The notes under the pieces: model-generated
The model's input: only the letters and a program-made list of their open reading frames with translations
What the model was told of the DNA's origin: nothing
Database searches by the model: none
Source of the DNA: Planctomycetota bacterium
GTDB lineage: Bacteria; Planctomycetota; UBA1135; GCA-002686595
NCBI GenBank assembly: GCA_028823345.1
Contig: JAPKBR010000006.1
Location: forward strand, 1-64,000
Reading direction: 5' to 3'
Length of the DNA: 64,000 nucleotides
Shown: one piece after another, positions 18,005 to 26,627 of the stretch
Layout of the letters: each line of letters starts with the position of its first letter
Numbering within the stretch: the stretch's first letter is position 1
Position numbers and translations under genes: made by a program

Positions 18005-18897
18005 GAACCCTGCGCCGTTGGCTTTCACTGGTGAAATTTAGTCACTCGATCTTTGCCTTGCCCTTTGCTTTGCAGGGCGCCTGGCTCGCCTCGGGTGGTC
18101 TGCCCGAGGGGCGTGTGCTTGGACTGGTGATCCTATGTGCTGTCGCCGCGCGCACCGCGGCCATGGCCTTCAACCGGCTCATGGACCGTCATTTAGATGC
18201 GGCCAACCCGCGCACCCAGGCACGTGAGTTGCCTGCGGGGATTTTGTCTGCCTCCTCGGTGTTGGTCTTGACCCTCTTGTCCAGCGCGGTATTTGTTGTT
18301 GGTGCGGTGCTCTTGGGGCCCTTGCCCGCCAAGTTGTGCTTGCCCGTGCTGGCGGTCCTGTTGGGCTACAGCTTGGTCAAGCGCGTCAGTTGGGCCGCGC
18401 ACCTGGTGCTTGGGCTGGCCCTTGGGTTGGCTCCTCTGGGGGCCTGGATTGCGGTGAGGGGCAACCTTGAAGGCGACCTGCTGCCGGTGCTCCTGTTGGC
18501 GGGGGCTGTTCTTTCCTGGGTCAGCGGGTTCGACTTAATCTATGCCTGCCAGGATGCGGGGCACGATCGCAAGGCGGGGCTGCATTCGATTCCAGCGCGC
18601 TTTGGTGAGGTCGGGGCCCTTCGGCTCTCGCGTGCCTTGCACGGGGTCACTCTGTTGTGCTTGTCGACCATGGCCTGGCGGGCAGATTTGGGACTGATCT
18701 ATTGGGTGGCGATTGGTATTACCGCAGCGCTCTTGATCTACGAGCAAAGTCTCGTGCGTGCAGGTGACCTCTCCCGGGTAAACCTGGCGTTCTTCACGCT
18801 CAACGGCTGGGTAAGCGTGGGGTTGTTCATCGGTATGGTTCTGGACATGGGCCTGCTGGGAACCGGCCAGGCTCCTGTGGGCGGAGGACTTGGCTGA
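18001..18897 (+). CDS. ubiA: UbiA family prenyltransferase
   Basis: This 298-residue membrane protein attaches a polyprenyl chain to an aromatic or futalosine-derived quinone precursor. The two Asp motifs of the family are present as NRLMDRHLDAANPRT and DLIYACQDAGHDRKAG. About nine hydrophobic segments alternate with them. The ATG at 18001 overlaps the ubiX stop (ATGA), and its own stop overlaps the holA ATG by one base. With UbiX beside it, it may be the prenyltransferase of the futalosine menaquinone route (MqnP-like), but that pathway choice is inference. Confidence 0.93.
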   Translation: MRTLRRWLSLVKFSHSIFALPFALQGAWLASGGLPEGRVLGLVILCAVAARTAAMAFNRLMDRHLDAANPRTQARELPAGILSASSVLVLTLLSSAVFVVGAVLLGPLPAKLCLPVLAVLLGYSLVKRVSWAAHLVLGLALGLAPLGAWIAVRGNLEGDLLPVLLLAGAVLSWVSGFDLIYACQDAGHDRKAGLHSIPARFGEVGALRLSRALHGVTLLCLSTMAWRADLGLIYWVAIGITAALLIYEQSLVRAGDLSRVNLAFFTLNGWVSVGLFIGMVLDMGLLGTGQAPVGGGLG

Positions 18898-19994
18898 TGG
18901 CTGCCAAAGGCGCAAAAGATCTGGCTCCGGACGCGGAATTCAAACGCCTTGAAGGGGTACTAGCAGAAGGCTTGCCCCCGGCGCTGTTCTTGCGGGGAGA
19001 CGAACTCTGGTATCAACAGAAGGCAGCGGATTTGGTGCTTGCCGCCAGCAAGGAAGCTTCCCTGGAAATCTGTCGCCACGACACGGCGGACCCGGAGTTC
19101 AAGCTGCCGCGCCTGTTGGATGATCTCGCGGGGGGCGCGCTGTTTGCCGGTGGACGTTGCGTGCTCGTGCGAGGTGCTAACGAACTCTTACGCAAGGGTT
19201 CGAGGGTTCATGCGCCAGGCTTAGGCAAGGCGATCCTCGGGCGCATGGCCCAGGGAGGCGAGGGCTGCATAGTGCTTGTGGGCAAGGGGCTGCGGGCGGA
19301 CAACAAGGTGCTCAAGGATGCCCGGGCTAAAGGGGCAGAGTTGTTCAGCTTCCGACGATTGTGGGACAGTCCACCCCCCTGGAAACCGGACCCTCGCGAA
19401 GCAGAATTGGTTCAGTGGTTGGTGCGTTACTCTCGCACCCGGGGTTTCCCTCTGGCTCCCGACCAAGCGGTTTATCTTGTGGCCGCCACGGGCAACGACC
19501 TGGGTGCCTTGGATGCTCAGTTGGAACGTGCGGCTGTCAGTGGAGAAAAGCTAGAACGGGCGGTGGTATGGGATCCCGGCGGGACCCCATGGGCCTTGGC
19601 GGAATTGTTGGTTGATGGCCAAGTGCAGCGAGCTGTGGCGGGGTTGGAGTCGCTCTTCAATGGTGGTTTCTCGGGCAGCGATGGACGGCGGGAGAGCACA
19701 CCGGAAGCCCTCGTGGCCATGCTGGGCCCTGCGGTGTCTGGCAAGGCTCGGGAAACTCTTGCGGCTGCTCGCGGCCGGCAGCCATCAGGGGCAGGCCCCA
19801 AGCCCAAGGGCGGAGCACGAGCGGCGGAGGCGATTGCCGCCCGGGCCAAAGGGCGCAGTGCCGAGCAGTGGCAGGACATGGTGGAGGACGCAGCGGACAT
19901 GGAGCGTCGGGCCCGTAGCGGCCCCGCGGTGGGGGCCTCCGATTGGTGCGCCTTTGCCCTGCGCTGGCGGCTGCCCGTGCCCGGCAGACGCTGA
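18897..19994 (+). CDS. holA: DNA polymerase III delta subunit (HolA-like)
   Basis: This 365-residue protein resembles the clamp-loader delta subunit, which opens the beta clamp. FLRGDELWYQQKAADLV near the N-terminus matches the degenerate nucleotide-fold start of delta, and LVRYSRTRGFPLAPDQAVYLVAATGNDLGALDAQLER matches its helical lid region. There is no Walker A, as expected for delta. The C-terminal domain contains an Ala/Gly/Lys linker (about residues 285-325) that is longer than usual. It is the last gene of the ubiE-ubiX-ubiA group, joined by TGATG. The sequence is divergent but the pattern is clear. Confidence 0.8.
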   Translation: MAAKGAKDLAPDAEFKRLEGVLAEGLPPALFLRGDELWYQQKAADLVLAASKEASLEICRHDTADPEFKLPRLLDDLAGGALFAGGRCVLVRGANELLRKGSRVHAPGLGKAILGRMAQGGEGCIVLVGKGLRADNKVLKDARAKGAELFSFRRLWDSPPPWKPDPREAELVQWLVRYSRTRGFPLAPDQAVYLVAATGNDLGALDAQLERAAVSGEKLERAVVWDPGGTPWALAELLVDGQVQRAVAGLESLFNGGFSGSDGRRESTPEALVAMLGPAVSGKARETLAAARGRQPSGAGPKPKGGARAAEAIAARAKGRSAEQWQDMVEDAADMERRARSGPAVGASDWCAFALRWRLPVPGRR

Positions 19995-20248
19995 GGCGTG
20001 CCCAGCGCTCATCAGCACGCACTCTCCCTGGCCGGGCTGGCCCATGTCAGAGCTCGTTCCCTCGTTCCAAGCCCACTCGTCCGCTTGATGGAAGTGCCGT
20101 CCGGGCACTCCCTGTCCGATCGCTCCAAAGGGAATCCCCTAACGAGGTGGCTCAACGCTACCTTGGGCTCTCTCCTGAGTCTTTCAATGTCCCCCAACCC
20201 CTCCACCCGCTGCGCGCGTCTGAACCCGCGTCAGCCGGAGTCCTTCCT

Positions 20249-21118
20249 ATGATCGTCCCCCGCACATCGCGCACGGAAATCCTGGCCAAGCTTCAAGCAA
20301 AAGTGGCCGCTCGTAAACCCATCATGATTGCCAGTGCTGGCAGTGGGCTAGTGGCCGGCATTTTGGAGCGCGAGGGGATCGACTGCATCAATACGTTCTC
20401 AGGGGCACGCCTTCGATCCAACGGCATGGGCACCATGGCTATGCTTTGGCCGATTCTGGACTCGAACAAGCAGACCTTGGACTACACCCGGGAGGACATC
20501 ATGCCTGCGATCAAGGGAGACGCGTTCATCTGCGCTTGCATTAACGCCAACGATCCCCTGAAGGACATGCGTATGGTTCTCAACGATCTGAAAGCCATGG
20601 GGGTCGAGGCGGTTTCGAACATTGGACCTTCGATCAGCTATGTGGACAAGGGCACTACGATTTACAACGTGCTCAACAAGAGCGGCGTGACCTTCCAGAA
20701 CGAGATCGACATGCTCAACTTGGCCCGCGAAATGGACATGGTGAGTGTCGGCCTCGCGTTTGACAAGGAAGACAGTCTGCTGATGGCGGAACAGTCCCAG
20801 CCGGACATCTTTTGTTTTCATGCGGGCACCACGAAGGGAGGCCTCGTTGGCTATGACTCCGGCGAAGTGATCGCCGAGACTGCTGAGCGTACGGAGGATG
20901 TCTACCAAGAGGTGCGTGCCCGGAGCCCTAAGACCCTCTTAGTGGCCCACGGTGCCGCCCTGGAGAATCCCGAAGATGGCCAGTACATGTTGAATCACAC
21001 TTCCGGCCATGGCTTTTGGACCGGGTCATCCACCGAGCGCTTGCCCATCGAACGTGCCGTGTCCCAGGTGGCTCGACAATTCCGCAACCTTTCCTTTGAA
21101 GGGAAAGCAACCTCATGA
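20249..21118 (+). CDS. PEP hydrolase-family TIM-barrel protein (Tm-1 C-terminal type)
   Basis: This 289-residue protein starts at the ATG at 20249, MIVPRTSRTEILAKLQ; the open frame upstream is not convincing coding sequence. It reads as a TIM-barrel of the phosphoenolpyruvate-hydrolase-like family: KPIMIASAGSGLVAG, DCINTFSGARLRSNGMG, VSNIGPSI, FCFHAGTTKGGLVGYDS and VAHGAALENPED. In the plant resistance protein Tm-1 this domain is the C-terminal half of a fusion whose N-terminal half is encoded here by the next gene. The biochemical activity is not known. The ATGA overlap with that gene supports a two-subunit unit. Confidence 0.8.
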   Translation: MIVPRTSRTEILAKLQAKVAARKPIMIASAGSGLVAGILEREGIDCINTFSGARLRSNGMGTMAMLWPILDSNKQTLDYTREDIMPAIKGDAFICACINANDPLKDMRMVLNDLKAMGVEAVSNIGPSISYVDKGTTIYNVLNKSGVTFQNEIDMLNLAREMDMVSVGLAFDKEDSLLMAEQSQPDIFCFHAGTTKGGLVGYDSGEVIAETAERTEDVYQEVRARSPKTLLVAHGAALENPEDGQYMLNHTSGHGFWTGSSTERLPIERAVSQVARQFRNLSFEGKATS

Positions 21119-22338
21119 AAAAGATCATCTGCGTTTTGGCGACAATGGACACCAAGGGGGCCGAGGCGGCCTTCGTGGCCGAGCGTATTGCCCATGCCGG
21201 TTGCGAGGCCCTATTGCTGGACCTTGGGGTCGTGGGGGAACCGGGCACAAAACCCCACGTTTCCCGGGAATCTGTCGCATCTGCGGGCGGCCAAGATTTG
21301 GCCCAGATGCTCAAGAACCCCACCCGTCAGAACGCTGTTCCGGTGATGATCGCCGGTGGTATCAAGATCCTGCTCGAATGCCTAGCTAAGGGCGAGCTGC
21401 ACGGGGTTGTTGGCCTCGGTGGAACCCAGGGTACGCCCACTTGCACCCAGATCATGCAGGCCTTGCCCTATGGTTTGCCCAAGGTGATGCTCTCGACGAT
21501 TGCATCGGGGGACACTGGCCCTCTGGTGGATATCAAAGACATCACCATGATGTTCTCCGTGGGCGACATCTTGGGGCTGAACTCCGTGACGCGCATGGTG
21601 CTGGGGAATGCCGCGGCTGCGGCTTGCGGCATGGCAGAGCACGGGCTTTCCCTGGAAACCGTAGCCACAGACAAACCCCTGATCGGTATGACCAATCTGG
21701 GAGTGTTGACCTCAGGCGCCATGCACGCAATCGATTGCATCCATGGGGCGGGCTACGAAGTGATCGTCTTCCATGCGGTGGGATCCGGCGGTCGAGCGAT
21801 GGAGCAGTTGATGAAGGAGGGCGTGATCGGCGCGGTATTTGACTATGCCCTGGGCGAGATCTCCGATGAACTGCACGGGGGTTTCCGAGCGGCGAATGCG
21901 GAGCGCCTGACGATTGCGGGCAAGCTTGGCCTGCCCCAGGTGATTTGCCCCGGTGGTACAGAGCACATCGGCTTGATGGCGAGTGCGCCCAACCTGGTGC
22001 CTGAAAAGTACAAGGACAGCGTCCACACGTTTCACAATCCCATTGTGTTTGTGCCTCGCTTGAACCTGGAAGAATTCAGTGCAGTTGCTTCCGAAATCGC
22101 CAAGCGCTTGCAGCACACCCGTGGCAATGCGGTGATGATGTTGCCCCTTGGGGGCACCAGTCGTTACGGGGTTCCCGGGGGTGAGTTGCGTGACGCGGCT
22201 GGGGATGAGGCCTTCTTCAAGACCCTCCGGGAGGGACTTCCCGACACTGTTGAGGTGGTGGACGTGGATACCCACGCGGAAGATCCGGCCTTTGTGGAAG
22301 AGGCAGTGCGCCGCTTGATCGGCTTGATCGAGGCTTAG
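21115..22338 (+). CDS. Tm-1-like ATP-binding domain protein (UPF0261)
   Basis: This 407-residue protein matches UPF0261: CVLATMDTKGAEAAFVAERI at the start, GLGGTQGTPTCTQIMQALP, STIASGDTGPLVDIKDITMM, and PEKYKDSVHTFHNPIVF near the end. The domain binds ATP in tomato Tm-1. The physiological substrate is unknown. It overlaps the TIM-barrel gene upstream (ATGA). The stop overlaps the convergent ThuA-like gene by four bases. Confidence 0.9.
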   Translation: MKKIICVLATMDTKGAEAAFVAERIAHAGCEALLLDLGVVGEPGTKPHVSRESVASAGGQDLAQMLKNPTRQNAVPVMIAGGIKILLECLAKGELHGVVGLGGTQGTPTCTQIMQALPYGLPKVMLSTIASGDTGPLVDIKDITMMFSVGDILGLNSVTRMVLGNAAAAACGMAEHGLSLETVATDKPLIGMTNLGVLTSGAMHAIDCIHGAGYEVIVFHAVGSGGRAMEQLMKEGVIGAVFDYALGEISDELHGGFRAANAERLTIAGKLGLPQVICPGGTEHIGLMASAPNLVPEKYKDSVHTFHNPIVFVPRLNLEEFSAVASEIAKRLQHTRGNAVMMLPLGGTSRYGVPGGELRDAAGDEAFFKTLREGLPDTVEVVDVDTHAEDPAFVEEAVRRLIGLIEA

Positions 22339-23399
22339 TCCTTCTTGTCCTGGATGGGCTCGGTGACCGCGGCCTTCTTGGGATAGGCGTGGTCCTGTGG
22401 GCGAACACCCTTGGTGGACTTGCCGAAGCCGAAGGGGGTGGGCTTGTATTCGCCCACGATTTCCATGGAGCTTTTGGGGTCAATCTTGTCCTCGATCCCA
22501 AGGCACCAATAGCTGCCGTTGACGATCGCCCGTCGCAGGTCGACGCTTTCCAGGTCCCTTGATGCTCCCATGGTGGTGCAGACGATGCGTTGTAGGTTGC
22601 CTTCGGGGAGCTTGCGCTGGCGTGTCCAGAAGACCGGATGACGGGGCGAGTTCTTCGGGCCCTCCACCGCGGGTGCGTCGGGGGTCATGCCCGCACGCAC
22701 GCTGCCTTCGAGCAACACAGTGGCATCAGCCGGCAACTTACGTATGCCATAGACATCGGTTCGGCCCCAAACATCCGTGACCCCTTGCAGAATCGGGTGC
22801 TGGGCAACGGCGGCGGGAATCACGCCGCGGGTGCTTTCTTGGCCGTGGTGTCCGTGGTGGTTGACCCAGGTTTCTCCCAGTACTTGTCCGCCGAAGCCAT
22901 CCTTCCATTCCTTACTGCGAAAGGACCACTTGGCATAGGGACTGGTGGAGTTGCCTTCGTAATTGAAGGCATGGGTGGAGGTGCGCAAGCCGATCAGTGG
23001 TTTGCCCGCCTCCACGTACTTGACCAGGTGGGCCATGTCCTCATCGGGCAAGCGGCGAAAGCGCAGCAGCATGATCACTAGATCTGCATCATCGATCAGG
23101 TGCATACCTGGAATGTTGGAGCTGTTGTCGGGGTCGATGATCCCTTCGGGGGACTGGGAGAAGAGCACCGTGCATTTGAATCCGTGCCGTAGGGCGAGGA
23201 TACGTGCCATTTGGGGCAGGCCCTCTTCGGAGCGATATTCTTCGTCACCGGACAGGAGCACAATGTTCTTGCCGCTGCCCGCGCCACTGCCCCCTTGATA
23301 GGTGACCCAGCGGGGATCGTCCAAGGTGCCAGCCGGGGCATTGGCGACGAAAAGTAGGCAAAGGGGCACGAGGGCCATCGATCCAAGAGTCCAGTTCAT
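22335..23399 (-). CDS. Secreted ThuA-like domain protein
   Basis: The start at 23399 gives a signal peptide, MNWTLGSMALVPLCLLFVA, and has GGAGA seven bases upstream; the longer frame to 23534 lacks this. The 354-residue protein has a glutamine-amidotransferase-like fold of the ThuA type: KNIVLLSGDEEYRSEEGLP, DADLVIMLLRFRRLPDEDM, YVEAGKPLIGLRTSTHAF and HHGHHGQESTRGVIP. ThuA-like domains in Planctomycetes are linked with carbohydrate metabolism and often fused to other modules. Reaction and substrate are unknown. It is divergent from mutL with 154 bases between. Confidence 0.8.
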   Translation of the reverse strand: MNWTLGSMALVPLCLLFVANAPAGTLDDPRWVTYQGGSGAGSGKNIVLLSGDEEYRSEEGLPQMARILALRHGFKCTVLFSQSPEGIIDPDNSSNIPGMHLIDDADLVIMLLRFRRLPDEDMAHLVKYVEAGKPLIGLRTSTHAFNYEGNSTSPYAKWSFRSKEWKDGFGGQVLGETWVNHHGHHGQESTRGVIPAAVAQHPILQGVTDVWGRTDVYGIRKLPADATVLLEGSVRAGMTPDAPAVEGPKNSPRHPVFWTRQRKLPEGNLQRIVCTTMGASRDLESVDLRRAIVNGSYWCLGIEDKIDPKSSMEIVGEYKPTPFGFGKSTKGVRPQDHAYPKKAAVTEPIQDKKD

Positions 23400-23553
23400 G
23401 ATTGCTTCTCCCGAGGGGTTTCTTCCCGCCAGGATGCGGGATCCCCTGCAGGATAGGGCATCCCTCGGCGTTGTGGCCATAACAATAGCTGGCCCAAGTG
23501 ACTGCCCGAAATCCGCGTGAGCGCGACCACGCAATTCGGGCTAGAATGGGCCC

Positions 23554-25422
23554 ATGGAGATCAGCCCCAGCGCCCCACGCATTGCCGTTCTGCCCGCCGT
23601 AGTGCGCGACCAAATAGCCGCAGGAGAGGTCGTAGAGCGGCCTGCTTCGGTGGTCAAGGAGTTGCTGGAGAACGCCATCGATGCTGGCGCAAGCCAGATC
23701 ACCGTGGACCTGGAAGAGGGCGGCGCGCGCTTGATCCGAGTCACGGACAATGGCCAGGGAATGGGCCCCGAAGACTTGGGGTTGGCCTTTGCCTCCCATG
23801 CCACCAGCAAGCTGCGCGACCCCGAAGACTTGGTGCACATCTCTTCCCTCGGCTTTCGTGGGGAGGCTCTCGCTTCGCTGGGTTCAATCGCCCGCTGTCA
23901 GATAACCACCCGCACCAAAGAGTCATCCATCGGGCATCGGTTGAGTTGCGAGGGCGGCGAGCAGAGCAAGATCAGTGAAGCTGGTGCTCCCCTGGGCACG
24001 ACCCTCGAAGTGCGCGACTTGTTCTACAACGTGCCCGCCCGGCGGCGCTTCCTCAAACGCCCGTCCACCGAGTTGGGACATTGCTTGGCCGCGGTGCAAC
24101 GGGCCGCCTTGGCCCACGATGGTGTGGGCTTTGTGGTGAACAGCGATGGTCGGCGAGCCTATGACGTGGAAGCCAGCATGGATTTCCTCGGCCGCATCCG
24201 GCGCACCTTTGGGGCGGAGCTGATCGCTCACCTTGAACCCATCGAGGCCAAGGACGGAGACCTTACAATCAGTGGGTACGTGGGTTCCCCACGGATTTCC
24301 CGGCGCGACACCACCCGTCAGATTTGGTTGTTGAACGGACGGTTCCTGCGGGATCGAGTCCTGAGTCGTGTATTGAAGGACGCATATCGCGGGGTGTTGG
24401 AAGATGGGCGGCAGCCGGTTGCTTTCTTACGCCTTTCGATGAATCCCGCCGCGGTGGATGTGAACGTGCACCCTGCCAAGAGCGAGGTACGTTTCCGAGA
24501 TCAACGGCGCCTGTTTGGTTTCCTGGTTTCAGCCCTCAAGGCCGCCGTGCAGCAAACCGACATGGCGACTCCGGGGCAGTCCATGATGGCCGGCCGCGCC
24601 CGGCGATTGGCTCGGGAAGAGCACCCCTTCCAGGGCAAGTTGGCGGATCCCGGCGCGGCACATGGGTCCGAGAGCATCGTGCGCGAGCGCGGCGGTCGCC
24701 CCTTTGTGCCCACGGATGGTCCCAGCTTCCCTTCTGCGGGGGACTTTACTCCTCCGGCGCCACAGCCCTCCGGCGACCCAGGGCAGGGCGACCCAGGGCA
24801 GGATTCGACCCCCCATTCCGGCCAAGACCCCTGGGCACCCACGGACAACCTTGTGGGGCCCTATCTTCAGGTGGGCAAGACATTCCTGGTGCGCGCATTG
24901 CCCGATGGATTCGAAATCATCGATCAGCACGCTTTGCATGAGCGCTTGACCTATGAGCTTCTGTTGTGCGAGGTGCGCGCGGGCAAAGTGGAAGTCCAGC
25001 GCTTGCTGGTGCCCGAGGTGGTGGAGGTCTCCCGTGCGGACCGGGTGTTGCTTGAGGAACACATGGCATCCCTGGAGACCCTCGGCATCGAACTCTCTCC
25101 CATGGGCGAAACATCGATGATGGTCTCGGGTTTGCCCGCTCGCTTGCGTCACCCGGACCCGACGGGGCTGGTGGGGGACTTGGTGGAGGTGATCGGTCGC
25201 ACAGGTGAGCCGCCCACAGCCAGCGATGTGATCGAACAGGTGTTGCACAGTTGCGCTTGCCGGTCATCCATCATGGCTGGAGATGTGTTGAGCCAGGAGG
25301 AGATTCAATCGCTGCTCGAACGGGCGCGGGCTGCGGACAACGATCAGACTTGTCCCCATGCACGGCCCACTCGGGTGCGTTTCACCCTCAGTGATCTAGA
25401 GCGCGCCTTTCACCGGCGCTAA
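23554..25422 (+). CDS. mutL: DNA mismatch repair protein MutL
   Basis: This 622-residue protein has the GHKL ATPase N-terminus: IAAGEVVERPASVVKELLEN, DNGQGM (65-70), SHATSKL and GFRGEALASLGS. VNVHPAKSEVRF follows in the transducer domain. The C-terminus carries the endonuclease motif DQHALHERLTYE (D457 to E468), CACR at 567-570 and CPHARP at 600-605, so this is an endonuclease-type MutL as in bacteria without MutH. The linker between the domains is Pro/Gly-rich and holds a 15-bp tandem repeat. It nicks the daughter strand after MutS recognition; no mutS is in the window. Confidence 0.96.
   Translation: MEISPSAPRIAVLPAVVRDQIAAGEVVERPASVVKELLENAIDAGASQITVDLEEGGARLIRVTDNGQGMGPEDLGLAFASHATSKLRDPEDLVHISSLGFRGEALASLGSIARCQITTRTKESSIGHRLSCEGGEQSKISEAGAPLGTTLEVRDLFYNVPARRRFLKRPSTELGHCLAAVQRAALAHDGVGFVVNSDGRRAYDVEASMDFLGRIRRTFGAELIAHLEPIEAKDGDLTISGYVGSPRISRRDTTRQIWLLNGRFLRDRVLSRVLKDAYRGVLEDGRQPVAFLRLSMNPAAVDVNVHPAKSEVRFRDQRRLFGFLVSALKAAVQQTDMATPGQSMMAGRARRLAREEHPFQGKLADPGAAHGSESIVRERGGRPFVPTDGPSFPSAGDFTPPAPQPSGDPGQGDPGQDSTPHSGQDPWAPTDNLVGPYLQVGKTFLVRALPDGFEIIDQHALHERLTYELLLCEVRAGKVEVQRLLVPEVVEVSRADRVLLEEHMASLETLGIELSPMGETSMMVSGLPARLRHPDPTGLVGDLVEVIGRTGEPPTASDVIEQVLHSCACRSSIMAGDVLSQEEIQSLLERARAADNDQTCPHARPTRVRFTLSDLERAFHRR
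24772..24801 (+). repeat. 15-bp in-frame tandem repeat in the mutL linker
   Basis: The unit GGCGACCCAGGGCAG occurs twice directly in tandem and encodes GDPGQ twice. It lies in the disordered linker between the ATPase and dimerisation/endonuclease domains, where length change is probably tolerated. Confidence 0.85.
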
Positions 25423-25447
25423 GGTTCTCGCCTGCGGAGGCCTTGTC

Positions 25448-26491
25448 TCAGCGCGGCACGGGCCGCGCAAAATCCCCCGGTGTCAATTCCATGTCCGGTT
25501 GGGATTCACTCTTGACCAGAAACAGGTCGACACCTGGACGCTCTTCGAAGGAAAGACGCGTGGGGGGCACGATCGGAGCAGCGGGGTCTTGCGGACCCAC
25601 CGCCAAGAAGCTGCGGTGTACGAGGACCTGCTTGGGCAGTAGGCGTTGGCCGAGGCTGATCCAAGAGGGAATTTCCACCAGGATCGGGTCCGTGGCAGCT
25701 TGTGGGCGTTGGGGTCCCCCGGAGCCTTCGATCAGAGCGAAACGCACACGCCCCGTGGCGCCGTCGAGGCCCAGGCGCACTTGCCGCAGGGCGTTTGTGG
25801 GGTCATTCAAGCCCAAGAGGTTGAAGTCCGGGGTCGTCATGAGCAACCACTCAAGACTGCGGGCACGTTCCGCTTGGGCAAGGGTTGGGAATTGCACAGG
25901 CAAGGCCTCGCCGATTTTCAGCTCACGCCCTTGACCTTCGGCCTTTACTGATTGGAGGAGGCCCAGGCGCAAGTCGCCGGGGGATGAGAGGGTGGCGAAG
26001 TTTCGTGCGAGGGCCAACCAGCGCTCGTGTTCCCGGCGGCTTTCTCGGTTGGAGTGGTCCGAGAGATCGAGCACCTCTTTCCCGTCCAGCAGCCAATCCC
26101 CTTCAGGCCCGCGCACAGACACGCGTCCGGATTTGGGGAAAAAGCCGCGCACAAAGCCCCGTCCCTCTTCCAGATAGAGAAACGTGGTGCGCATATCGTT
26201 GCTGCCCGTGCTGGTGGTGCGCACGCGGGCATCGAAGGTAACCATGAAAGAGCGTAGGCCCTCGGGGGCTTTCTCGCCGCTCCAGGTGGATCGCGTCATC
26301 AGTGTGAAGCGTTGCTTGGCTTCATCGCTGGTGTTCTTCGGGAGCTGGCCCCGTACCAGGGCCTTGACGTCTGCGCCAGGGAGGGTCTTCGGCCCGATGT
26401 TGTTGATCTCTGGCAAAATCGGATCCTGGTGGCCCCCTTTTGGAGGCAGTCCAGGGCTGGCGAGGGCGATCATCAGTAGGGCGATTAGCAT
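25448..26491 (-). CDS. Hypothetical exported protein
   Basis: This 347-residue protein begins MLIALLMIALASPGLPPKGG, a short signal peptide. The mature part has TRSTWSGEKAPEGLRSFMVTFDARV and TFLYLEEGRGFVRGFFPKS, alternating beta-type segments that resemble outer-membrane-lipoprotein carrier or LolA-like beta sandwiches, but I cannot confirm that family. DWLLDGKEVLDLSDHSNRES follows, then ERWLALARNF and a C-terminal half with more beta segments. It is convergent with mutL and divergent from miaA. Confidence 0.6.
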   Translation of the reverse strand: MLIALLMIALASPGLPPKGGHQDPILPEINNIGPKTLPGADVKALVRGQLPKNTSDEAKQRFTLMTRSTWSGEKAPEGLRSFMVTFDARVRTTSTGSNDMRTTFLYLEEGRGFVRGFFPKSGRVSVRGPEGDWLLDGKEVLDLSDHSNRESRREHERWLALARNFATLSSPGDLRLGLLQSVKAEGQGRELKIGEALPVQFPTLAQAERARSLEWLLMTTPDFNLLGLNDPTNALRQVRLGLDGATGRVRFALIEGSGGPQRPQAATDPILVEIPSWISLGQRLLPKQVLVHRSFLAVGPQDPAAPIVPPTRLSFEERPGVDLFLVKSESQPDMELTPGDFARPVPR

Positions 26492-26627
26492 GGGGTCAGC
26501 ATACGATCTGGGAGCGCGTTTGTTGGCCCCTGTCTGTGTGGGGCGCGAGGGCTTTTACCCCGACGCGTCGTTCAAGACACACACGCCCAGCGACTTGAGT
26601 CCCTCGCCGCCATCGCTCCACGCTACC

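Noticed and set aside
20093-20109. Six-bp hairpin after holA as a terminator
   Set aside because: AGTGCC/GGCACT is short and has no T run; such stems are common by chance in this GC-rich DNA.
23400-23534. Longer start for the ThuA-like protein
   Set aside because: The start at 23399 has a signal peptide and a Shine-Dalgarno; the extension has neither.
26184-26627. Longer start for MiaA
   Set aside because: It would overlap the divergent exported-protein gene, and the family start lies near the P-loop after 26628.
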